Assembly (NCBI RefSeq): GCF_000177675.1
Contig: NZ_ADGX01000007.1
Location: forward strand, 1-64,000
Length of the DNA stretch: 64,000 nucleotides
DNA from: Parafrankia sp. EUN1f
GTDB lineage: Bacteria; Actinomycetota; Actinomycetes; Frankiales; Frankiaceae
Direction of reading: 5' to 3'
Every line of letters starts with the position of its first letter. The stretch's first letter is position 1. The notes below the pieces were generated by a model, which saw only the letters and a list, made by a program, of their open reading frames with translations, had not been told where the DNA came from and made no database searches. This document shows positions 44,496 to 51,861 of the stretch, one piece after another. The translations under genes were made by a program, and so were the position numbers.

Positions 44496-44741
44496 ACCGC
44501 CGCCGCGCTCGCGGTGGTCGGCGCCGTCGTCGCCGAGCTGCCCGCCGGGTCCACCGAGGGCATGGCCGTCCTGGTGCTCTCCTCGGCGCAGTTCTACAAC
44601 TTCGAGCCCGCCGCCCTGTGGTGCGCCGCGATCACCACCGCGATCGGCGGTCTCGTCACGGTCTACCTCGCCCAGGCGATCTTCACCCGCCTGGCGAAGC
44701 TCGCCCTGCGGACATCCAGCCTGCCGACCGGAGACCACTGA
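44405..44741 (+). pseudogene. 5'-truncated ABC permease (SsuC/TauC type), C-terminal third only
   Basis: About 110 residues of permease remain, starting VFASFGAGRWQVFRSLELPS (the coupling-loop region) and ending with two helices. All upstream helices and the start are missing, at the same point where the opposite GntR gene loses its start. It ends at the ATG that probably began the ATPase gene, so the original operon order is kept. Confidence 0.8.
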
Positions 44742-45623
44742 TGCCGAGGACCACCACCGCCGCACCGGCCGCACCCGCACCCGCACCGGGACACGCCGCC
44801 CTTGCCACACCCGCACCCACACCCGGCCCCCACGGGCACAGCCGGTGACGAGCGCGGCGCCATCGAGCTGCGCGGAATCTGGAAGTGGTTCGGCGATCCG
44901 TCGGCACCCGTGCTGCGGGAAATCTCGTTCCGGATCCCGGCCGGCTCGTTCGTCTCGGTGATCGGTGCGTCCGGCTGCGGGAAGTCGACGATGCTGCGGA
45001 TGATGGGCGACCTCGCCCAGCCCAGCCGCGGCGAGGTCCTCACCGGCGGGCATCCGGTCTCGCAGGCCCGGCAGGCCCACGAGATCGGCTTCGTGTTCCA
45101 GGCCGCGAACCTGTGCGCCTGGCGGTCGGTGCGGCGCAACGTCGAGCTGCCGCTAGAGGCGATGAAGGTCGGGCGGGCCGAGCGCCGTGAGCGGGCACTG
45201 GCCGAACTCGACCGCGTCGGCCTGGCGGCGGCGGTGAACCAGTACCCGGCCGAGCTCTCCGGCGGCATGGCGCAGCGCGTCGCGATCGCCCGCTCGCTCG
45301 TCACCGAGCCACCGATCGTGCTGATGGACGAGCCGTTCGGCGCCCTCGACGAGATCACCCGCGACCGGCTCAACCTCGACCTGCACGAACTGTAGCGGCG
45401 CACCGCGAAGACGATCGTGTTCGTCACCCACAGCATCCCCGAGGCCGTCCTGCTCTCCACCCAGGTCGTGGTGATGGGCCGCCGCCCGGGACGAATCGAC
45501 CGCACGATCGACATCACGCTGCCCGACGAGCGCACCGCCGAGACCTCCCGGACACCGGAGTTCTTCGAGGCCGTCACCGAGGTCCGCGACGCACTGTTCG
45601 ACGTGATGGGGCGTGACCTTTGA
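44741..45623 (+). pseudogene. ABC ATPase (SsuB/TauB type) broken by frameshift and amber codon
   Basis: From 44865 on, an intact SsuB/TauB-type ATPase frame carries Walker A GASGCGKST, signature LSGGMAQRVAIARSL and Walker B IVLMDEPFGALD. The frame then meets TAG at 45393-45395 and continues in frame as RRTAKTIVFVTHSIPEAVLL to 45623. Homologs have Trp (TGG) here, so one base change explains it. The coupled ATG at 44741 is in a different frame from the ATPase, which is open from a TTG at 44802, suggesting a second lesion in the repetitive N-terminal stretch. The H-loop lies beyond the stop, so no active ATPase is made without read-through. Confidence 0.8.
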
Positions 45624-46597
45624 GCACCGTGACCGGCCCCCACCCCACCGGCACCCACCCCGCCGCCACCGCCACCGCGCAGACCGGCACCGCGCAGACC
45701 GGCACCGCGCAGACCGGCACCGCGCAGACCGGCACCGCGCAGACCGGCACCGACGGCACGGTCGCCGGAACGGGCGAGGCCCCGCTCCCGGCTCGCACCG
45801 GTCGCGGGCGGTCCGCGGGCCGACGGGTCCTGAGCGCGGCGGTCGCCGTCGCCGTTCCGGCGGCTGTGATCGCGGTGCTGCTCGTGCTGTGGGAGCTCGC
45901 GATCGAGGCGTTCGACGTCAGGCCGTTCGTGCTGGCCAAGCCGTCCGCGATCTGGGACGCATTCGCCGAGAAGCCCGACGTCTACATCGAATACGGCTTC
46001 AACACGCTGCGCGAGGCCGTGCAGGGACTGGCCTTCGGCGTCGCCGTCGGCGTCGCCGTCGCCGTGGCGACCTTCCGGTCGAAGCTGCTCTCCGAGCTGG
46101 CGCGGGCCTACAGCGCGGCCCTGCTCGCCCTGCCGGTCGTCGCCGTGATCCCACTGTCGAACGTCTTCTTCGGGCTGCAGCCGGCGTCACGGGTGTTCGT
46201 CGTCGCCGTGGGCACCACACCGATCATGCTCACATACACGCTGACCGGGCTGAAGGCGACCGACGCCGGGCTCGCGGAGATGTTCCGCGCGTGCGCGATG
46301 CCGCGCTGGCGGTCGGTGCTCTCGCTGTTCCTGCCCTCCGCGCTGCCGTACTTCATCAGCGGCGTCCGGGTCGCGCTGCCCAGCGCGTTCTCCGTCGCCA
46401 TCATCGGCGAGTACTTCGGCGGCGAGCGCAACACGCTCGGCACCTACATCAAGACGGCAGCGGTGCAGTCCAAGGTCGCCGACCTGTGGGGCGCGGCGAT
46501 GACCGCCTTCCTCTTCGCCGTCGCACTGTTCGCCCTGGTCGCGCTCGCCGACCGGCTGCTGCTGCGCTGGCACCCGTCCCGGGCCCGCCGCGGCTGA
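45620..46597 (+). CDS. ABC transporter permease, SsuC/TauC type, with N-terminal AQTGT repeats
   Basis: A 325-residue intact permease of the nitrate/sulfonate/taurine class (helices from about residue 70; coupling motif near MPRWRSVLSLFLPSALPYFI). The N-terminus carries five AQTGT repeats encoded by a perfect 15-bp tandem array. The start overlaps the ATPase stop (ATGA-like). Its partners upstream are broken, so it has no intact ATPase in the window. Confidence 0.85.
   Translation: MSTVTGPHPTGTHPAATATAQTGTAQTGTAQTGTAQTGTAQTGTDGTVAGTGEAPLPARTGRGRSAGRRVLSAAVAVAVPAAVIAVLLVLWELAIEAFDVRPFVLAKPSAIWDAFAEKPDVYIEYGFNTLREAVQGLAFGVAVGVAVAVATFRSKLLSELARAYSAALLALPVVAVIPLSNVFFGLQPASRVFVVAVGTTPIMLTYTLTGLKATDAGLAEMFRACAMPRWRSVLSLFLPSALPYFISGVRVALPSAFSVAIIGEYFGGERNTLGTYIKTAAVQSKVADLWGAAMTAFLFAVALFALVALADRLLLRWHPSRARRG
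45676..45750 (+). repeat. Five tandem 15-bp repeats inside a permease gene
   Basis: GCGCAGACCGGCACC is repeated five times without a mismatch, keeping frame and encoding AQTGT. A likely length-variable array. Confidence 0.95.
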
Positions 46598-46631
46598 CCC
46601 ACCACGCCGGGCAGCGCGGGCCGGCGAGCGG

Positions 46632-47072
46632 TCAGCCGGCGGCCTGTCGGCTGCGGAACCGGTCCACCACCTCGCGGTCCAGACCGTAGCTGAGCAGCCC
46701 GACCGCCGCCTCGAGCGGTAGCCAGCGCAGCTCGTCCACCTCCTCGTTGGGGACGAACGTGCCGCCGGTCGCCCGTAGCGCCCAGTAGCGCACGATCTTG
46801 GGACTCCTGGTGCCGTGCCGCTCGACCTCGTAAGTCACGTCGCCAAGGGACTCACCGACCTCCACCGCCAGACCGGTCTCCTCCGCGACCTCGCGGACGG
46901 CTGCCGCGAGCCAGGTCTCCCCGTCGTCGAGCTTCCCCTTCGGCAGCGACCAGTCCTCGTGCCGCGGCCGGTGGACGACCACGATCTCCACCCCGCCGGG
47001 CGCGGCGCGCCACACCACTCCCCCGGCGGCGCGCACCAGAGGTTCGTCCGGCTCCGGCTCGTTGCCCATCAT
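46632..47072 (-). CDS. NUDIX hydrolase (MutT-like)
   Basis: 146 residues with a complete Nudix box, GKLDDGETWLAAAVREVAEE followed by TG (residues about 48-69), which coordinates metal for pyrophosphate cleavage. The N-terminal RAAGGVVWR and RPRHEDWSLPKGKL are typical of the MutT/Ap4A-like actinobacterial group. It may remove oxidised nucleotides. Divergent from an AlkB homolog, with an IS110 element now between them. Confidence 0.9.
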   Translation of the reverse strand: MMGNEPEPDEPLVRAAGGVVWRAAPGGVEIVVVHRPRHEDWSLPKGKLDDGETWLAAAVREVAEETGLAVEVGESLGDVTYEVERHGTRSPKIVRYWALRATGGTFVPNEEVDELRWLPLEAAVGLLSYGLDREVVDRFRSRQAAG

Positions 47073-47123
47073 CGCTCCTTCGTCCGGCCGGTCCCGGCCC
47101 CCGCGGATCCTAATGATGTCGTG

Positions 47124-47345
47124 GGAGCCAGCCGTCCGGCAGACTCCCGATCGGTAGCCGCTGGCAGGTGAGCACTCGTGGGTCCTGGACTTCGAGTCCT
47201 GTTGAAAGACCGTGCCCCTGCCGGTTGGCCGGGAGAGTTGATCGCTGATGGGATGTCGTGCCCGCCCCTACGGCGTGAGCACTGTGTTCATTAGGTCGCT
47301 GACTGTTCTCCCGCGGGCTGCTCACGGTGATCGACACAGAGGGCG
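47124..47345 (+). ncRNA. Candidate IS110 bridge RNA
   Basis: This noncoding left end is where IS110-subgroup elements encode the bridge RNA that pairs with donor and target DNA. Seen: a small hairpin GGACT-TCG-AGTCC at 47187-47199; a GTGAGCACT direct repeat (47168-47176 and 47275-47283); and GGGATGTCGTG at 47250-47260, which equals the sequence obtained by joining the right end (GGGATGTC, 48589-48596) to the left end (GTG, 47121-47123). That is what a donor-recognition loop should contain. Ends and secondary structure are not determined. Confidence 0.55.
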
Positions 47346-47351
47346 GGAGAC

Positions 47352-48575
47352 GTGTTGCGACTGTTCGTGGGAGACGACTGGGCGGAAGATCACCATGATG
47401 TGGAGGTGATGGACGCCTCGGGCCGTCGGCTGGTCAAGGCACGGCTGCCCGAAGGCGTGGACGGGATCGCCCGCCTGCACGCCATGATCGGCGAGCATTC
47501 CGGGGACGATCCCGACGGCATCGAGGTGCTGGTCGGGATCGAGACCGACCGCGGCCCGTGGGTGGCGGCGCTGGTCGCCGCCGGGTACACGGTGTTCGCG
47601 ATCAACCCGCTGCAGGCGTCCCGGTTCCGGGCCCGGCACGCGGTGTCGGGCGCCAAGAGCGACGCCGCCGACGCGCACATGCTCGCGGACATGGTCCGCA
47701 CCGACGCCCACCAGCTGCGCCCGGTGGCCGGGGACACGGCCACCGCCGAGGCGGTCAAGGTCGTGACCCGCACTCACAAGACGCTGATCTGGGAACGGAC
47801 CCGTCATACCCAGCGGCTGCGGCACGCGCTGCGGGACTACTTCCCCGCCGCGCTGGTCGCCTTCGACGACCTCGACGCCGCCGACACTCTGGAGCTGCTG
47901 GCCAAGGCGCCCACCCCCGCGCAGGCCACCCGGCTGACGATCAGCCAGATCAGTGCCGCGCTGCGCCGTGCCCGCCGCCGCGACATCCCGGCGAAGGCGG
48001 CCGCGATCCAGGCCGTGCTGCGCGCGGAGCATCTCGGCCAGCCCGACGTCGTGACCGGCGCCTACGCGGTCTCGGTCCGCGCCCTGGTCGCGGTCCTGAC
48101 CGTGCTCGACGGGCAGGTCAAGGCCCTGCAAGGGCAGGTGGAGGAGCATTTTGGCCGGCACCCGGCCGCTGAGATCATCCGGTCCCAGCCCGGGCTCGGA
48201 CCGGTTCTCGGTGCCCGGGTGCTCGCGGAGTTCGGCGACGACCCCGACCGCTACACCACCGCCAAGGCCCGCAAGAACTACGCCGGCACCAGCCCGATCA
48301 CCCGCGCCTCCGGCAAGAAGAGAACCGTCGCGGCCCGCTATGTCCACAACGACCGGCTCGTCGACGCCCTCATGACCCAGGCGTTCTCCAGCCTCCAGGC
48401 ATCCCCGGGCGCCCGCGCCTACTACGACCGGCAACGAGCCCGCGGAGCCAGCCACAACGCCGCCCTGCGCCAGCTCGCCAACCGCCTCGTCGGCATCCTC
48501 CACGGCTGCATCAAGACCGGCAGCCCCTACGACGAGACGACCGCCTGGCCCTCCGCCGAACAGATCGCGGCTTGA
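47352..48575 (+). CDS. IS110 family transposase (DEDD recombinase)
   Basis: 407 residues. The RuvC-like DEDD domain contains VGDDWAEDHH, GIETDRG and KSDAADAHML, and the C-terminal Transposase_20 domain contains the expected RSQPGLGPVLGARVLAEFGDD with serine. A coiled-coil linker joins them. GTG start, with GGGAGA four to five bases upstream. No frameshift or stop, so the element may be active. Confidence 0.95.
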   Translation: MLRLFVGDDWAEDHHDVEVMDASGRRLVKARLPEGVDGIARLHAMIGEHSGDDPDGIEVLVGIETDRGPWVAALVAAGYTVFAINPLQASRFRARHAVSGAKSDAADAHMLADMVRTDAHQLRPVAGDTATAEAVKVVTRTHKTLIWERTRHTQRLRHALRDYFPAALVAFDDLDAADTLELLAKAPTPAQATRLTISQISAALRRARRRDIPAKAAAIQAVLRAEHLGQPDVVTGAYAVSVRALVAVLTVLDGQVKALQGQVEEHFGRHPAAEIIRSQPGLGPVLGARVLAEFGDDPDRYTTAKARKNYAGTSPITRASGKKRTVAARYVHNDRLVDALMTQAFSSLQASPGARAYYDRQRARGASHNAALRQLANRLVGILHGCIKTGSPYDETTAWPSAEQIAA

Positions 48576-48653
48576 CATGTCAGCTCCTGGGATGTCTTTC
48601 ATGCGCGCGCTCGGGAGCATTCCGCGCCGGCGACCGAGGCCGCGATCGAACAT

Positions 48654-49358
48654 GTGTTTGGTATCGTCGGGAGGGTGAGGGCAGCTCCGTTCCAGGCGTC
48701 GCTGCTCGACGTGCTGCTCGACGGGCAGGCCGATGCCGTCGTGGAGCCGCTGCGCGAGGGCCTGCGCCGCCACGATCTGGCCGCCGGCGCGTGGGTCGAC
48801 CTGCGCCGCCGCTGGGTCACCGGCGCCGACTCGCTGTTCGAGCGCCTGTGCGCCCAGGTTCCCTGGCGCGCCGAACGCCGCCCGATGTACGACCGGACGG
48901 TCGACATCCCCCGGCTGCTGTCCTTCTACGAGGAGGGTCAGCCCCTGCCCGACCCGGCGCTCGTCGCGGCCAGACGTGCGCTCGACGCGCACTACGCCCC
49001 GGAGTTGGGTGAGCCGTTCGCGACGCTCGGCCTGGCTCTCTACCGGGATGGTCGCGACAGCGTCGCGTGGCACGGCGACCGGATCGGCCGCGGCTCCAGC
49101 CACGACACGATGGTGGCGATCCTCGTTCTCGGCGCTCCCCGCGCCCTGCTGCTACGGCCGCGCCCCGGTGGGCCGGCGGCCACGAGAACAGCCACGGCCA
49201 CGGCCACGAGCGCGACGATCCGGCTCACACTTGGGCACGGCGACCTGCTCGTCATGGGCGGCAGCTGCCAGCGCACCTGGGATCACGCCGTGCCGAAGAC
49301 CACGCGCCCCGTCGGCCCCCGGCTGAGCGTCCAGTTCCGCCCACGCAACGTGCGCTGA
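48654..49358 (+). CDS. AlkB-like 2-oxoglutarate/Fe(II) dioxygenase
   Basis: 234 residues of the AlkB family, which removes alkyl groups from damaged bases. Iron ligands: His and Asp in AWHGDRIG, His in TWDHAVPK; the 2OG-binding Arg is in LSVQFRPRN. PMYDRTVDIPRLLSFY matches the substrate lid region. A low-complexity TATATATS insert lies between the core strands. The start is placed at GTG 48654; no strong ribosome binding site is seen, and GTG at 48675 is an alternative. IS110 sits 58 bases upstream. Confidence 0.88.
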   Translation: MFGIVGRVRAAPFQASLLDVLLDGQADAVVEPLREGLRRHDLAAGAWVDLRRRWVTGADSLFERLCAQVPWRAERRPMYDRTVDIPRLLSFYEEGQPLPDPALVAARRALDAHYAPELGEPFATLGLALYRDGRDSVAWHGDRIGRGSSHDTMVAILVLGAPRALLLRPRPGGPAATRTATATATSATIRLTLGHGDLLVMGGSCQRTWDHAVPKTTRPVGPRLSVQFRPRNVR

Positions 49359-49403
49359 CGCGCCGGCGCGGTAGTTGCCAACGGCTCAACCACCCGCACC
49401 GGC

Positions 49404-49871
49404 TCAGCTGAGGATGAGTGCGAGGGCCAGCAGGCCGCACACGACCGCGGCGACCGTGAGAAGCGGAAGAGCCCGTCCCGGATGCACCCAGCGGCCCGTG
49501 GGGTCGACCATTCCCTGGTGGTAGCGCCGTGAGGCGGTCAGCCACGCCGTCACACCGCCGGCGGTCGCCGCCGCCGCGGCTGCCCAGCCCAGCGGGCCGC
49601 CGCCGTAGTCCTGGGGGTTGTGCATGAGCAGCGCGGCCAGTCCGAGGAAGGCCAGCCCGGTCCGCCGCCAGGCAAGGTAGGTCCGTTCCGGCTGGGTCTC
49701 CCCCGCAAGCAGATCCGGTGCCGTAGGGAGGCCGCCGCGGCCCGGTTCCGCGGAACCGCCTCCCGAGGTGCCCGCCGGCCCCGCGCCACCCGAACGATCC
49801 ACGCTGCTCGGAGCACCCGCGGCACCCGCACCGCCGGCGGTACCCGGGCCATCCGCGGCATCCGCGTTCAC
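49404..49871 (-). CDS. DUF202 membrane protein with long N-terminal tail
   Basis: 155 residues. A Gly/Ala/Ser-rich tail (about 1-50) is followed by the DUF202 signature ERTYLAWRRTGLAFLGLAAL and three predicted membrane helices. GTG start overlapping the upstream DUF202 stop by four bases. Function of DUF202 (YidH-like) is unknown. Confidence 0.82.
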   Translation of the reverse strand: MNADAADGPGTAGGAGAAGAPSSVDRSGGAGPAGTSGGGSAEPGRGGLPTAPDLLAGETQPERTYLAWRRTGLAFLGLAALLMHNPQDYGGGPLGWAAAAAATAGGVTAWLTASRRYHQGMVDPTGRWVHPGRALPLLTVAAVVCGLLALALILS

Positions 49872-50359
49872 TGGGGGCCTTTGCCGGCCACCAGCACGAA
49901 GATCAGCGCGACCAGGCTGAGCAGCGCCACGCCGGCCGCGAGCACGCGCGGCAGCCCCGAGACGGGCAGCGATCTCCGTTCACGCATCGCCTTCTCGACG
50001 AGCGCCCACCGGCGGTAGCTGGTTGCGGCGACGGCGATGCTGAGCAGGATGAGCGGCACGCCCAGAACGTGCCGGGCGCCGGAGAAGCTGAAGTCGGGCA
50101 CGACCTGCACCACAGCGATGCCGCCGGCCAGCAGGGCGAGCGAGGTTCGCAGCCAGGCGAGGAACGTCCGCTCGTTCGCGAGGCTGAAACGCACATCCGG
50201 ATCCTGCCCGACCTGACCGATGTCCGCCGGGCGGCGCCACCAGTCGCGCACGGCCGACACCCAGCGATTTCGCTGGCGGTGGGCATCCGCGTCATCGTCG
50301 CCGCCGCCCACCGGCCCACCGTACTGTCCGCCAGGTGAGCGGCCCGACCGGTCACCCAC
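49868..50359 (-). CDS. DUF202 / YidH-like membrane protein
   Basis: 163 residues with the YidH-type block ANERTFLAWLRTSLALLAGG and three membrane helices (about 72-94, 100-118, 135-158). GTG start eight bases inside the truncated MFS gene. It and the next gene form the usual adjacent DUF202 pair. Confidence 0.85.
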   Translation of the reverse strand: MGDRSGRSPGGQYGGPVGGGDDDADAHRQRNRWVSAVRDWWRRPADIGQVGQDPDVRFSLANERTFLAWLRTSLALLAGGIAVVQVVPDFSFSGARHVLGVPLILLSIAVAATSYRRWALVEKAMRERRSLPVSGLPRVLAAGVALLSLVALIFVLVAGKGPQ

Positions 50360-51419
50360 CCGTCTGAGCCGTTCCCGCGCCGGTGACCACCTCCACGGGA
50401 GTGTCCGCCGACATGTCGACCGTTATCCCGGCGGGCTCGGTGGTCTCGGCGGGCCCGGCCGCCCCGGCGGGCTCGGTGCCGCGGTACCGCAGGAAGGACG
50501 GCATCGCCGCGAGCAGCACGGCGAGGCCGACCAGGCAGGCCACGCCTCCGGCGACGACCCTGAACTGGGCCGAGGTGAACCCGGCGACCAGGCCGGACTC
50601 CAGGTCACCGAGGCTGGGCCCGGCGGTTACCGTCACCATGAACAGGCCCGCCATCCGGCCACGGACGGCGTCCGGGGCGGCGACCCGCAGGATCGTCGTG
50701 CGCAGCACCGCGGAGACCGTGTCGGCGCCACCCGCGACGGCGAGCAGCAGCAGGGCCAGCGGCAGCGTCCCGACCAGGCCGGACAGGGCGATGGCCGCAC
50801 CCCAGACGGCGATGGACACGGCCACCACCAGGCCCTGGCGGCTCACCCGGGACAGCCAGCCGCCGGTCACCGCGACGATCGTGCCGCCGATGGCCATCGC
50901 CGCGTAGAGCAGGCCGGTGGTCCGCGGGCCACCGTGGAACTGTTCGACGGCGAGCACCGCGAACAGCACTCGGGGCATTCCGAACAGCATGGCGTTGATG
51001 CCGACCAGGAAGGTCATCGCGAGCACGGGACGTCCCCGCAGGAAGCGCAGCCCGTCGACGACGCTGCGCGGCCCCGCCTGGGTGCCACCGCCTTCGGGCC
51101 GCATCGGGGGCAACAGCCAGGTGGCGGCGAAGATCGCGACATAGGAGACGACGACCACCGCGCAGGACGTCCCGTAGCCCGCGCCTGCGACGAGGACGCC
51201 GGCGAGCAGTGGTCCGCCGGTCATCGCCACGGTCGTGGTCACGCCTTCGAGCGCGCCGACGGCGGGGAGCTGGTCGGCGGGCAGCAGCCGGGCCGCGAAC
51301 GTCTGGCGGGCCGGCGCGTCGATCGCCGACAGCGCCGCCTGCAGGCCCATCAGCGCGAACAGGACCCCGACGGGTACCTGACGGGCGCCGTGCCCCGCGT
51401 CTGCGACCCGGGCGGTCAC
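50352..51419 (-). pseudogene. 5'-truncated MFS transporter
   Basis: About 340 residues with eight or nine transmembrane helices of an MFS exporter (DAPARQTFAARLLPADQLPA, MTFLVGINAMLFGMP, RMAGLFMVTV). Similarity begins at about 51377 at a mid-protein helix, so roughly the first 80-110 residues are missing. Upstream codons, including GTG at 51419, lie in antisense of a VOC gene fragment. An alternative start could make a truncated protein, but function is unlikely. Confidence 0.8.
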
Positions 51420-51617
51420 CACCTGGCGTTCGAGGTCGCCGACGTCGCCGCCACCGCCGCGGCCTTCGCGGCCGAACCGGGAGTCAAAGTGCTCGGCGAA
51501 CCCCAGACGCTGGGAGCGAACCACCCGCTCGCCGGCCGGGAATGGATCTACGTCCTGCTCCCCTGGGGCACCTTCATCGAACTCGTGTCGAGACCCGCCA
51601 CCCGCAATATGCAGTAG
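51395..51617 (+). pseudogene. 5'-truncated VOC (glyoxalase/dioxygenase fold) protein
   Basis: The last about 70 residues of a VOC-fold protein remain (DPGGHHLAFEVADVAATAAA then LPWGTFIELVSRPA), containing the His and Glu of one metal-binding half. The 5' part and start are missing at about 51395, the same point where the opposite MFS gene is truncated. Confidence 0.75.
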
Positions 51618-51861
51618 GCGCATGTTGGCAGTTCCTGGCCTGGTCGCCCTCGGATTGGCCCGGCCACGCGCGCCTCTACCAGACGCCTGAGAAGGAAAGG
51701 TGACGTCGAAGTCCACATCGACATCGAGCGCAGGTGACACAGAAGTCCCAGAACGTCTCGCCCGTTTCGGGGCGTTGACGTGACCGCCTGCGCGGGCATC
51801 CGGGCATGCCGGTAACCTACGTCGACCATGGACAGCTCGAACGTTCACAGGGTCTGGTGAG

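Larger units (their letters stand above)
47115..48596 (+). mobile_element. IS110-family insertion sequence
   Basis: One transposase gene with a 230-base noncoding left end and about 20-base right end, the IS110-subgroup layout. GATGTC is found at both proposed edges (47115-47120 and 48591-48596), as expected for a shared core of this family, which makes no classic target duplication or terminal inverted repeats. The exact base of the edge is uncertain within those six bases. It separates the NUDIX and AlkB genes. Confidence 0.75.

Noticed and set aside
43698-45080. 460-codon GntR frame as a genuine fusion protein
   Set aside because: The extra N-terminal half is antisense to ABC permease and ATPase coding sequence and has no protein character.
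8731-45395. Two in-frame TAG codons as evidence of amber recoding (pyrrolysine or suppressor)
   Set aside because: The tnpB gene is also missing a central region and the ATPase has another frame conflict; other genes use TAG as normal stops. Ordinary decay is the simpler reading.
47165-47235. Possible tRNA gene near the IS110 leader hairpins
   Set aside because: GGACT-TCG-AGTCC resembles a stem-loop, but no acceptor stem or T-loop pairing can be drawn; it fits a bridge RNA better.
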